Shown here: positions 48,945 through 60,656 of the stretch, one piece after another
Position numbering within the stretch: the stretch's first letter is position 1
Layout: every line of letters starts with the position of its first letter
Origin: Hippasteria phrygiana
Lineage: Eukaryota; Echinodermata; Asteroidea; Valvatida; Goniasteridae
Assembly: GCA_037893225.1 (NCBI GenBank)
Contig: JAZGUH010000363.1
Location: 2,356,001-2,420,000, forward strand
Direction of reading: 5' to 3'
Length of the DNA: 64,000 bases
Translations under genes and position numbers: made by a program
Notes under the pieces: model-generated
What the model saw: only the letters and a program-made list of their open reading frames with translations
Database searches by the model: none
Told to the model about the DNA's origin: nothing

Positions 48945-50834
48945 ATGCACCACGTAGCTAGATAAGGTTAACTGCACCATGGATAATTGCTTATAATTTG
49001 GAATCAAACAAGACAAGTCATTTTGAAGAAAGATATCCATGTTACTAAAATACAGATTATCAAAAATCTTCATTAGTGAGATCAGCTTCAACACTAAAAT
49101 AAGCCAGTTCGGTATTTCAACTACGCATGTGCACTAATGTGCACAATGACATTTTATCCCGAATGACCCGCTTGACCTAACGCGTGCGTATGAATGCAAA
49201 AGGTGGTCTCACAACGCGCACGTGTTAAATTCAATCAGAATGGGAGTTCGCGTAACATGGCGTGACATTACGTCAGCAATTTTATTCCGAATAACCTTTG
49301 ACCTTTGAGATACTGAAGTTCATGCCTTAACCTCTTGAATACAGATGACGGCCATAGCCGTGGGTTAAAAAGACAACCTGGGCAGTTGTCATCTATACGA
49401 GCATTCCTGCGCATACTCAATTAATGTTTCAACTATATTGACTTCACAAACAAGAGGAGTAATACCTTGTCCGCACGTCTTGAACGTTTATCAACAGAGG
49501 GTGCAATTTACAGGCGGTCACCGCGCGCGCCATGCTTGATGACCACCTGTAAATTGTGCCCTCTGTTGATGAACGTTCAAGGTATTGCTCGTCTTGTTTG
49601 TGAAGTCAGCGTCGCATAGAGACGATTTTGAGCCGGAAATATCTCCTTTTCTTGAATTATTTTAAGGAATATCTCTACCCTTCAGGAAAGATGGACTGTT
49701 GAATTGTTGGCAGAGATGATGCCAAGAATATTCTTGAAGGTAAACTGTGATTTTTTAACCTCAATTTCTAGCACAGACCTGCTGTGCAGTTTCGTGCACT
49801 AGGATGCCATATCATCACTGATCATGGCGTCCTAGGGCTAGGATTTTTTCACTTTTTTTTATAAATTTGGACCGATTCGACTGATTCTCTGGTGTGCGCG
49901 CAAGCAAGGTGACTGTGTCAATAACTTAAAGACAGATTTTGGGGTAAACCTTTGCAGCGGCTTTTATGTGCACAGTGCATGAAAAAATGTTTTTAGTTTT
50001 TGTAGTATGGCAACTTTTAGCTACTATCTATAGTAGGCACCACACTGTGTTCATCTTAAAAACATTCAGTCACTCGACAAAAACTGTCGCGGATAAACGG
50101 TACAACTCGCAAACAAATTACCGGGGGCAAATTAAAAAACAACATTTCGCCGGTATCGGCAATTTGATATCCAATGCAATTTTAACAGGACAAACCAAAC
50201 TAGCAAGTGCTAGCTGCACATGAACACACGACCGGCCTGGGACTATTTGACGGAACGCGGGCCATGATGTATAGAGAATTTGTCAAGAAGTACATGTACA
50301 ACGATTCGATTTACACATTGCGCGGGGCACTGTGGAAGCAGCGTATTTCTTCAAAGTCTACGTATGCAGCGGGCCAACGCGCAACTAAATTCTCACTACA
50401 TTCCGTAGACTGCATTCCATAGATACATGTATGTTCTAGTCTGTGATGATCAAGTGTATGTGTGCGTTTGTAAATACCAGCAATCGTGGACTAGGGACAA
50501 AAGGGTTTATAGGGCGTAGACAAAGGGTCCACGTTTGACCGAGCGTCCACGATTGAAAATCGTGTACAAAACATATATGTTAAAGTACAAACAAAAGAGG
50601 GACAATAGGAGGTCCGCGATTGCCGGTATTTACACACTTGTGGGCGCATTGGGGTATTCAAACTGTGGACGAAAAATGCCGGAGAACAAAAGAGAACAAT
50701 ATCGTCCACGATTCCCAGCATACATGTACATCCGCGATTGGGATTGTGTACAAAACCTATGGATGTCTTCCGAAAAAGTTGAAGTACAAACAAAAGAGGA
50801 ACAATAGGACGTCCACGTTTGGAGGTCGATACAC
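48945..50834. other. region upstream of CEP63 exon a (missing first exon/promoter expected here or beyond)
   Basis: No ATG exon ending in the needed phase could be picked with confidence. 49326-49438 is a truncated R1 repeat, followed by a foldback. 50289-50345 ('acatgtacaacgattcgatt', 'acacattgcgcggg') repeats 1690-1725. Confidence 0.35.
49439..49608. mobile_element. 170-bp foldback MITE
   Basis: Arms TGACTTCACAAACAAGA and TCTTGTTTGTGAAGTCA, with near-complete pairing through 'aataccttg', 'atcaacagagg' and 'aatttacagg' to a GC-rich loop. The left arm has an extra 10 bp or so. It cuts the R1 copy. Confidence 0.85.
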
Positions 50835-50842
50835 GACTGTGT

Positions 50843-51420
50843 TTGCATTTACGGGTAGTAAAAGAACCGGGTACCCGATTGAAAAAAATACGGGTACCCG
50901 TTAAAGGAACCCAACCCAAAACTTCCAATCCCAGAAGTTGCAATAATGTCTTTTTCTAAGATTCAAAAGTCTGATTTCAGACAAGTCTAAAAAATCTCAT
51001 GCCTGTCCAGTAAACATGATCACTACTCTGCCATTTCCTGCACATGCATACGCCGGCATATCACAAAAGACAGAAGCTATAGTTGTATTTATTGTGGAAT
51101 GAGGCATGCTATTATATCTCACCGAGGCTTTTTATCCATACCCAGACTACAAAAACCACAACCGGTAAATTCCCTTTATTGTCAATTTTCGTGAGTGTCA
51201 TAAACATGAAATCTGTGCTAGTTTCCCATGTAGTCGGGTTTCAATTTTGAAAATTCCCGACAAAAAAAATTCAAAACCTTTCCTTTTTCATTTTCTGGGA
51301 AGTTACTATGCGATAATGTACAATGTAAAGTTGTATACGGTTACTCGATTCCATAATCTGGAACCGGTTCCCGACATGAATGGTCAGGTACTTGGTACCC
51401 GGTTCCGATGCACACCCCTA
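50843..51420. mobile_element. hAT-like MITE, 578 bp ('gggtacccg' family)
   Basis: Exact 8-bp duplication GACTGTGT (50835-50842 and 51421-51428). The left terminus has lost its first bases (begins TTGCATTTACGGGTA); the right end GATGCACACCCCTA is intact. Confidence 0.82.
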
Positions 51421-51696
51421 GACTGTGTGTGTGAGTTTGTTTTTGCATTCAATAGGGACCTTTAACAAAAGAGGACAATAGGGTCCCCGATTTGAGAAAG
51501 GTCCCCGTTTTCGTGCTGCAATTTTGTGGACGCCTGTTGCATTCTACCCCATAAATTATGTGCAAAATAAGAATTTGAAGGTACTTGCGAAGCTTACGCT
51601 GATTGCCGTCCAGGGTACTAGTTATACAGCCCATTCATTATTCCCCAAAAATGTTCTCACGATTAGCCGGCGTGCAATAACTTTCAGTGTAACGAG

Positions 51697-52143
51697 CAGG
51701 GGTGAGATTTGTCAGGATTGTTTTTTGGGATTTCCGAATTTTTAAAGAATATCTTTTGCAATCTGGGGAAAGAGTTCCATATCCGGCCATCACTTTAGAC
51801 CTCGTGCACAAAGTCTATGGGCCATGACAGAAAAAGTCAAAGTATTTTCAAAGAATAAGTTGATTTTTTTCCCTCCTAAATTTGTGTTTCTTCATCAGAT
51901 TTACACTTTTTGGTAGTTTTTAAGTCATATTTAGGGAAAATAAGTGATGGCCGGATATGGAACTCTTTCCCAATCTGGAATTCCTGATGAGGTGTTTTCA
52001 AAAAGGGGGTTTACCTGTAAAAGTAGATATAGTCCAATAACGGATATTTTAATGGGGTGCCTTTTTAGGCAAATAATATATCTTGATCTGGGGTCCTCGT
52101 GGATTTTTCGTGGATTTATTATTTTTGGCCAATCCCACCCCTG
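51697..52143. mobile_element. 'CAGGGGTGAGA' element copy with nested 204-bp element
   Basis: Termini CAGGGGTGAGATTTGTCAGG and CCACCCCTG. Flanks AACGAG / AACGAT match at five of six bases, consistent with a 6-bp duplication. Interrupted at 51767-51970. Confidence 0.72.
51767..51970. mobile_element. 204-bp inverted-repeat element, copy 2
   Basis: Exact 8-bp duplication CAATCTGG (51759-51766 and 51971-51978). Termini GGAAAGAGTTCCATATCCGG and CCGGATATGGAACTCTTTCC, perfectly inverted. Same length as copy 1. Confidence 0.92.
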
Positions 52144-52834
52144 AACGATCATTGGGTAGGCCTATATGTTTGTTTTGATCTCCGTTTTCTTAACCCTTAG
52201 TTTTTTCTTGGGTTTTTGCCTGTTTGCCGGGGGTATATATTTTGGTTTTGTGTGTGTGGGACTTTGTTTTTGCTGTTTATATTTGTTTTTGTTTTTATTT
52301 GTTTTAGACTGTCGCAGAAAAAAAGTGTTTTAAAGTTACGTGCCATTAATGGTTTTGGTGGACAGAAAGGGGAAGAGGGTTTGCCGTGAATTCTACACAG
52401 CAACGTTTTGAGTAGATGACAGTTATTTATAATACAATGGGAATAATATTTGTTTCGATCCGGAGATGAATTTTTTTTAAAATACCACTGGGTTTTCCGT
52501 GTTAGGTGGGGGAAGGGTTAAGTATTGCCTACAAGTTGTATTATATTTGTTGAAATTTCATAAATATTCCCAGAAAGGTAGTGTACATGATTGGTCATTG
52601 TTGCAATTTTAAGAAATGGGAGGATTTGGGGGTTAGTATTTTATAGGAAATATGTTCCACTGACCTGTTCAAAGTTTTGCGTTGTTGGATGGCGAAAAAA
52701 AACGAGAGAAGACGGCACTCGTTTTCAACGGTCCTTTTGTTCAGTTTTATTGCCTCCCATGAAGAACGGTAAGGAACCCGTCTGCACGCGTGGGAACAGG
52801 GAAAACAATATTGTGTCCTCCCTAAAATAACACC

Positions 52835-53520
52835 TTTATAAAAGCAGTATAAAGCCTTCTACGACTTTGTCTCTTTTACAAAATTTATTCACTCACAGTA
52901 ATGTGTCTTTACATTGTCATTAATTACTTTTTATGTAGGCCTACTTTGCAATGACAACACAAAAAAACACGCCTCGCTGCCTTACGTTGGCCTTTCGTCC
53001 TTAGTTTGTTTTTTTAAACGTCATTGACCATCCAATAAGCCATTTCGACATGCAAGGTTCCCACACACGTTTTGTCAACAGACAGAACGCAGTATTTAAA
53101 TAGGCTCCCCGTGCTCATGTTTATTCACAAGACGTAATCTCTCGGCAACAATAGGGCTCGGTTGGGCTAGCTCATTAAACCTCGTTGCGCCCGACTGCGC
53201 ACAGGCATGCTGTTCGCAACTTTTCCTTTCCTTAACTGCCAACTTATCGGTAAGATTGCAAACTTTTCGCGAAAGAAAGGTTAGGACCCCTTAAATCAGC
53301 CACTGTAACCATTGGCAGTAATACTTTTTCCTGGTTTGTTCTGTGTCCCATTTCTAACTTGCTAAATTTGATGTCCTCAAAAAGTATAGCAAGTGGCCTT
53401 GTTATTTTTTATTTTTTCCAAGTAATCTGTTTTGATTCAGTACCCTACATTAATTGGATCAATGTCAAACTATGTCTTTTGAAAGATTGCCCATTGCCAC
53501 AATTAAAAAAAAAAAAAATG
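52835..53520. other. no gene recognised
   Basis: Lies just upstream of the SGNH fragment; an N-terminal catalytic (GDS) exon would be expected here or earlier, but none was identified. Confidence 0.3.
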
Positions 53521-53528
53521 TGTACGAG

Positions 53529-55015
53529 ATGAAGCTGAATAGAGGACCAATGGATCTGGCAGCTATCATTTTTTCCATTGGCACCAACAACCTGCCCAGC
53601 CTACGAAGCAGCTTTGACTCCACCCAGAGAGAGTTTTCTCAACTGATTGATTACGCCCGTGAGGGATACAAGGATAGTCAAACTTGTACGAATACACGAC
53701 TGATTGCATTTTTGAAAATCAAAGTACATGTACACATAAATTTCATTGCATCAAAATATTATTATTGATTTTACCATAAGGCGCCAGATTAGGATAGTAA
53801 AGCAATATTCCCAGTATGATGGGGCAGAAGGGTACCACACCCCCCCCCCCCCCTTTTGTACCTAAACCCTATACACTCTCCTTTCACATCCTAGACATCT
53901 GAAAAGAATTCCTGAGATTTCGGGAACACAATGACCAACACAAAAGGGGGGGGGGGGGCATTTTCCTCTGCCCCATATCGTGCATCATATGTAAAGCAAT
54001 TAGCGAGGGGTGGGGTGGTCAAATGATAAATTGGGGGTAGTAGTGTCGGGGGAGGGGGGGGGGGGGGAGAAATAATTTGTCGACATGATACACAATCACT
54101 GGCTATACAAAAAATTACGCATTTATCATACAGCTTATAAATTCAATTAGTACAGTGCTCTGAACAAAATGAAGCTGGCTGGACTCATCAATGTGATACG
54201 CCCATAACCGAAATTTAAATTCCCTTTAATTAGCGTTGTATTTTTCTGTGCAAACAACGTAAAAAATAATTTCGCTTTTGTTCTTCTGGTATTTTTTGTC
54301 GTGCAATGCTGTGCATTGCAATTAGAGTACAGTACATGTATATTCCATTAAATTTCACTATATTCTACATAAACGCACATGGATGTAAAATGCCTGCCCT
54401 CGGTATTTCCACGTGGGCCGGGGGCTGAATAACTTTTTAATTCATTTTAATATAGCTCATGGTATTTATATCAATACGGCTTTGAAGGATAATTTCCTAG
54501 GATTTCCTATCTTAAACATAAATGCACCTTTATTTGATTTCGAGTCTCTTTTTCTCTTTTTAATTTGCTTCAACCCTTGTTCCCACTGCTCTCTTTTGTT
54601 TGTTTTTGGTGGGGGCTGGTGGAGGCAAACTGGCAAGAATTGATGATTGAGGGGAGGGCAAGAGCCTCACTGATGTCTCCTGCCTCGTAGCGCCGCCAAT
54701 GATCATTATTGACTTACATGTATTTTCTCTATTTCAGATCGGCGTTTTATCTATACTTCCGAGATTGGATAGATTTGGCCAGTCGGTAGCCAGATACAAC
54801 AACATGATTCACGTACTATGTAGAAAGGAATACACTATCTGGATATCACCGATGACTTCGAGGAGAGAAATGACTGGCTGTGGTGCGCAGATTGTGTCCA
54901 TCTTAGCGATTACTACGGGGCACCATTGCTCGTGGAGCTGGTGAATCGGACTGTGACAAAGATACTGCACCACTCCCGCCAACAAAGTGTGCGAAGAAAA
55001 AGACATCCAAAGTAG
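53529..55015 (+). pseudogene. SGNH-hydrolase-like protein fragment, frameshifted
   Basis: Two blocks. 53529-53670 encodes LNRGPMDLAAIIFSIGTNNL then FSQLIDYARE; GTNN fits SGNH block III. After an intron-like gap (acceptor ctatttcag, 54737), 54738-54830 reads IGVLSILPRLDRFGQSVARY, NNMIHVLCRK. One frame change then gives 54831-55015 LDITDDFEERNDWLWCADCV HLSDYYGAPLLVELVN, where D-x-VHLS is the block V Asp-His dyad. The GDS block with the nucleophilic Ser is not visible. SGNH domains of this type occur in Ngaro (DIRS-like) and CR1/L2 ORF1 proteins, so a retroelement origin is likely but unproved. Confidence 0.65.
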
Positions 55016-55019
55016 ATGC

Positions 55020-56730
55020 TACTCCACTAAGAACTTTGGGTAATTTTTACATTCATTTTCATCAAAATGTTGCGTCCAAATGAGCTGAAAAAGACAGTCT
55101 TATACTTCAAGCGTCATTCATTGCTTCCAAAAAAGTTTATGGGGCAGTAAAACGGAAAACTCACAGCAAAACTTGCATTTTTTTCATGGTAAAAAACGAG
55201 GTTGCAAAATAACTACCAAAAATCGATGATTTTAACCAAAAATTCCGTTTTTTTAACAATAAATCAAACAGAAACATTCTTATTGGCACATCTCCCAAAA
55301 TAATGAAAGACATCTTTGTACCGTGCAATTTGTCACCACATTCTTTGTTATAATGCTTGTAGTTATCACAAATTTGCATGTAATTGCCTTGTGTCACATC
55401 TTTACGAAAACCATGCATGTACATTATTTTCCTGAAGTAGAATACCATAACCAATTTGTATTTCATTTGGAAAAGTGTTGTTCATGTATTAAAAAAGGTT
55501 GCACTGCACTACACTGTGAGCTGGAGTGTGAAATTTGTTTCAATTAACTCTCCTTATTGAATTAAATCAATACAAGATACTTTAAAGTTGTATGTAAACC
55601 TTCAATGTTTCATTCCATAATTATTAATTCCAAAATAATATTTACTTTGCAAGAGTTAGGCCTATTTAAATTATGTGGGAGTGGGAAAGATCCTCGCAAT
55701 GCAAAAGTAAAAAGCGAATAATACAAAAACAGGTACTTTCAGAAATATTACCATATGAATCACCCACAGGATTGTAATGTAATGAAATCTGTTGAACATT
55801 CTCTTAACTAGCGACAAAAAGCGAGTGGAAGAAGTTCTTGCAAGACAGAGGAAAAAGAGTCACAGGAGAATCGTCGTCCCAGAAGAATCCGCGTCTGCTG
55901 CAGGTGGATACCTCTGCTGAAGGCCAGGCAAGATTATGAGATAATTTGCGGTGGTTACTCGCAGTACGTTTACATTAAACTATTACTAAAAGAAAATTGT
56001 CACTTTTAGAGGGGGTTCAGGTAAGGAAAATTTTAGCTGGATGTCTTTTTAACTTAAAAAGAAATACGTATTATAATTGGTCACTGAAATACTGCTATAC
56101 GTGTGCTTTGTGTTTTAAATATAATTGAAAATTTTCTGTAGGCCTAATTGTAGTTATTAGTTTTCCAATGGGATATCGTTTTAAAAATTTGCTAAAGATA
56201 AGTAATCAATAAACTAATTTATTTCTGCTCTGAATTTGGTGCGCCTACTGTGTGCGCACTTCCGCACTGGTTGAATATGAAAAACATCGCGGTTACGTTT
56301 AATAATAATGTGAGTTTTTTATGTATTTCATTTAATAATTTTTAAAGGGTGCCTAAAAGGCATAACATTTGAAACTCCATCCTAATGCTTTATGGCTCGT
56401 TGATAATGTGTTGGTCCGCACGCACGGTACTTTATTCCATGGTAAATATAAGCAAGGGTTGGTGGAACAATCAGATGGCATTTATTTATTTATTTATTTA
56501 TTTATTGAGATGTTGTATAAAACATTTATGCAAAGTGATCAAAAAATACTTCATTCTTTGACACATTGAGCTTATTCTCTCGTCCTTACCTTGAGGAACA
56601 TTTAATGTGTCACCCCATGAAATTATTAATCATTATACATGTAATAACAAAAGTACCCTTAAGGAGACACTTTGTCGTCATTTTGTATGCTATGGAGGTG
56701 TAATTAGGGAGACATTTCAGTGTCTACCTA
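55020..56730. other. mostly A/T-rich, no gene beyond 55805-55918
   Basis: A (TTTA)n tract at 56479-56505. No repeats recognised from elsewhere in the window. Confidence 0.35.
55805..55918 (+). pseudogene. short basic exon-like fragment
   Basis: After 'aactag', reads DKKRVEEVLARQRKKSHRRI then VVPEESASAAGGYLC and stop. Lysine/arginine-rich; no named domain. Same strand as the SGNH blocks and perhaps part of the same decayed locus. Confidence 0.35.
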
Positions 56731-57107
56731 AAGCAAAAAGTATGGCTCCTCAACGTGTAACAAAACACAGGAATATTCAGTCCACTTGACAAAAGTCTAT
56801 ATGGTAACGTTTTCGGCTTCAATGAACTCTCTCAGAAACAACGCCACAACGTCGTCACACGATGCGGTCTACAAAATTTATGTTTAAGTCTGAAGATGTT
56901 GACGATAAGAAAATATAAGACATTTGTTGCAGTCCATTATGTCCGCAAGGCCCATTATGTCCGCAAGGCCCATTATGTCCACGAGCTTTTTTAGGCCCAT
57001 TATGTCCGCCCCATAGGTTAATTTCCGCAGGCCCATTATGTCCGCCTCATTGTGTCCGCAAAAAATCTTGCGGCCATATTGCGTTGCCTATACAGGCGCA
57101 GATCCAG
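56731..57107 (+). repeat. duplicated segment D1, copy 1, with GGCCCATTATGTCCGC cluster
   Basis: Nearly identical to 59524-59901 ('tatggctcctcaacgtgtaa', 'cacacgatgcggtctacaaa'). Contains five direct copies of the 16-bp motif GGCCCATTATGTCCGC (56938-57050). Confidence 0.9.
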
Positions 57108-58560
57108 AAAGGGGGGGGGGGGGGGGGGGGGGTCGAACCCTCACCTACTCTGACTACGAAAACAAAATATAACATTTATAGTAGTAATAAACATATGACA
57201 TTCTGCACGAGTTATTATCTGTATGGTGGGCGTAATGAATGAAAGACTGAATAGAAAGCATATACTGCGCCTGTCCGCAACAATCGATCATAAAAACATC
57301 TGACGGGCATCCCCCTGCATAAATTCCTGGATCTGACCCTCTTATAGCCACTTGTGGCCACTGCCTGACTGATTGATGTCAATTTGTTCGTCTTATTGTC
57401 TGTTGTAGGGAGTCGGTCTCCTTTAGTACATGTACATCGATACAGTCGGCCAAGCGCTCATGAAATTTATACAGTTCGTGATTTAAGGTCTGATAAAATT
57501 TCCGCCATTTTCAAGTATTTACATGTACATGTAACATATACCTTAGCATAGTTTACAGCACACTTTGTACTAATTTTAATGTTGTTTCCTTTGTAATATC
57601 CGATACCATTATCATCCTATTTTGGGACGTTTTGTGACGGTTATGTGACGTTATGTTAATTGAAAATCCTACACTGGTACCCTGGATAAAAGGAAAAGGT
57701 AGTTTTTTACCATTTTCTCAGCAAAAAACGTTACCTGTGTAATTATGTAATGCATTGTAAGCGTTTAGTGTTGTTCTTCTTCTTGTTCTTGTTGTGCCAA
57801 TTTGGTCACATGACAGTTTTCCTTGACGAAACTCTCACACACCCAAAGTCTATGAGATCGCAGGCTGTACTGTGCATGTCTAAACTGTCACACACGCAAG
57901 TCGCCAACGACGCGGATCCTGCACGAATTCGTGCTTCTTATATCTACATTGTACATGTACATGTCGTTCGTAATACCAATCGTATAATTTACCGTAACAA
58001 ATTTGAAGCATTTGTTACACACAAACCACTCAGCAAGGGGTTATACTGAAGTATAGAATTATGTTTGTTGAATACGCAAATAAGCAGAACGTCAAATGTT
58101 GGGTAGAATAACTGATATCACTCAAGTAGAGTAGCCATTATTGAGATTGTGAGAGTGAGTTAAATCTATAAAGCAAATCGTGGCGGAACAATTGTAAAAG
58201 TGGAGGGAAGGCTTTTCCCATGTATTTCTTGTACGGAAGTACCAACAGTGTGTGTGGGGGGTATGCCTTATTTAAGTGGAAAAAGTGGGGGCCATGGACC
58301 CTACCCCTACCCCCACGGTTCTCTTCCGCCTACGTGTATATCTATATATTTTAAATGCGATTTCGAGTTAACCTTTCTAACAATTTGAAAAAATAGCAAG
58401 ACAGATACAGGACGATAATTAGTGACAAGGGGAAGACCGCTTTTTGTTTAAACAGTAACTTCTTTGGAACTTAGAAAGTGACAGTCCGTCACGGTTAAGT
58501 GACGGAAAAATAAAAGATCAATTCCAATTTTCAAAGATTTTCATGACACTTACACTTTCC
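57108..58560. other. no gene recognised
   Basis: A poly-G tract at 57110-57132 and a 99-codon open frame (57750-58049, plus) without domain. Nothing further. Confidence 0.35.
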
Positions 58561-58679
58561 AACGTCCACAAAAATGCTCCATGGTCGATGTTGCATGCGA
58601 GATGGATCCTGCCCCAACCCTTTTAACTTTGATCAATGGAATAACATTTAGGAAAATTGTCGCCACAGGGACAGAGTTT

Positions 58680-58760
58680 GCTACTTCTGGTCAGTTGCAA
58701 ACCCTGTCACTACTGACACAAACCCTGTCATCACTGACGCAAAACCAGCGTGAGGCGAGA
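58680..58760 (+). repeat. unexpanded ancestor-like copy of the 21-bp repeat
   Basis: About three units of 'accctgtcatcactgacgca' in frame ANPVTTDTNPVITDAKP. Same unit as the arrays at 59926 and 62012. Confidence 0.8.
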
Positions 58761-59014
58761 CTGTGTTTTATAGACCAAGCAACAAGGGTTGAGTTATCCA
58801 ATTCCGTTTGAATTACTCCTGCTAGAAAGTACTCGTTACATAATTAAAATAATCAGGTGCATCCCACATGCTTTTTTGTAGGTATTGTGTGAAGGATTTC
58901 AGTAACATGCATGTTGAATATAATTAAATTACTACAGACTACAACGAAAGACAAACCGAGGACTACTTTGACAGCACCTAAGAATACCAACATGCAAAAT
59001 AAGGACAAGTTGAG

Positions 59015-59113
59015 TGTTTCCTGTGTGGCCAGTTGAACATAGATGAGGATGAATTCCTTGAGCACTTTCTTGCTAACCAGTGTGAAGACGGTCGGTACAA
59101 ATGTACATTGTAA
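59015..59113 (+). pseudogene. C2HC zinc-finger-like fragment
   Basis: Reads CFLCGQLNIDEDEFLEHFLA then NQCEDGRYKCTL and stop. Spacing C-x2-C-x13-H-x5-C resembles a C2HC or UBZ-type finger. Only 33 codons, no start or splice site assigned; probably part of the same decayed plus-strand locus. Confidence 0.4.
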
Positions 59114-59523
59114 TCATTTGGAGTTATTATGTGTGAAAGGTGTTAGAAAATTTCAAACTTTTTCTAAATTTATATATCACTAAGGTTTATGTAAGAAAGA
59201 AATCAAACAAGATGCAAAAAGCACAAATATGATAATCTATAAGTGTAAGGTACAACGATTTTTATAAGCAGGTAAAATATACAATAATATATTATGAAAT
59301 AAAATTTGAAGTATCTCACGAGGATTTAAGCAGGCAAAATCATATAACATGTAAGAACACATGATGAACGACAGGCACTTGGGAAAAGTTGACACTCGTT
59401 GAGCAATTAACGAAGAGTCCCTTGACTGGTCAACTGGAACAGTTCTTGAGACAGGTCCCTCAAAATGGAACACAGAAGACGCGGGTATAGCTGAGTACCA
59501 GGAACAATGTACGGGATCAAACA

Positions 59524-59901
59524 AAGCAAAGAGTATGGCTCCTCAACGTGTAACAAAACACAGGAATATTCAGTCCACTTGACAAAAGTCTATATGGTAA
59601 CGTTTTCGGCTTCAATGAACTCTCTCAGAATCAATGTCACAACCTCGTCACACGATGCGGTCTACAAAATTTATGTTCTAGTCTGATGATCGACGATAAA
59701 GAAATATAAGACATTTGTTGCGGTCCATTATGTCCGCATGGCCCATTATGTCCACGAGCTTTTTTAGGCCCATTATGTCCGCCTCATTGTGTCCGCAAAA
59801 AATCGTGCGGCCATTATGGGCCATGCGGACATAATGGGCCATGCGGACATAATGGGCCGTAACAGACGTTTATTGCGTTGCCTATACAGGCGCAGATCCA
59901 G
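59524..59901 (+). repeat. duplicated segment D1, copy 2, with inverted motif copies
   Basis: Matches 56731-57107 but lacks two direct copies of the 16-bp motif and instead carries inverted ones (gcggacataatgggcc twice, 59823-59858), so the cluster can fold on itself. Confidence 0.88.
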
Positions 59902-59925
59902 ATCCAGGTGCTGACAAAACTCGTC

Positions 59926-60656
59926 ATCGCTGACGCAAACCCGCGTCATCGCTGACGCAAACCCGCGTCATCGCTGACGCAAACCCGCGTCATCGCTGAC
60001 GCAAACCCGCGTCATCGCTGACGCAAACCCGCGTCATCGCTGACGCAAACCCGCGTCATCGCTGACGCAAACCCGCGTCATCGCTGACGCAAACCCGCGT
60101 CATCGCTGACGCAAACCCGCGTCATCGCTGACGCAAACCCGCGTCATCGCTGACGCAAACCCGCGTCATCGCTGACGCAAACCCGCGTCATCGCTGACGC
60201 AAACCCCCGTCATCGCTGACGCAAACCCCCGTCATCGCTGACGCAAACCCCCGTCATCGCTGACGCAAACCCCCGTCATCGCTGACGCAAACCCCCGTCA
60301 TCGCTGACGCAAACCCCCGTCATCGCTGACGCAAACCCCCGTCATCGCTGACGCAAACCCCCGTCATCGCTGACGCAAACCCCCGTCATCGCTGACGCAA
60401 ACCCCCGTCATCGCTGACGCAAACCCCCGTCATCGCTGACGCAAACCCCCGTCATCGCTGACGCAAACCCCCGTCATCGCTGACGAAAACCCCCGTCATC
60501 GCTGACGCAAACCCCCGTCATCGCTGACGCAAACCCCGTCATCACTGACGGAAACCCCGTCATCGATGACGCAAGCCCTGTCATCACTGACACAAACCCC
60601 GTCATCACTGACGCAAACCCTGTCATCACTGACGGAAACCCTGTCATCACTGACGC
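59926..60656 (+). repeat. 22/21-bp satellite array 1
   Basis: About 11 units with 'cccgcgtcatcgctgacgca', then about 15 units with 'cccccgtcatcgctgacgca' (22 bp), then about six diverged 21-bp units (60530-60656). Only the 21-bp part keeps an open NPVITDA frame on the plus strand. Confidence 0.95.

Larger units (their letters stand above)
51480..52830. mobile_element. second, partial copy of the 20.3-24.3 kb element family
   Basis: Shares 'cgctgattgccg.ccagggt', 'atacagcccatt', 'tcataaatattcccag' and the terminal 'gcacgcgtgggaacgggaaa.aataatatt' block. Two other elements are nested in it (51697-52143). Confidence 0.55.

Noticed and set aside
49667..49744. Plus-strand exon candidate (LQERWTVELLAEMMPRIFLK followed by GTAAAC)
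   Set aside because: Looks codon-like and ends at a GT, but no partner exon, no recognised protein and only about 25 codons.
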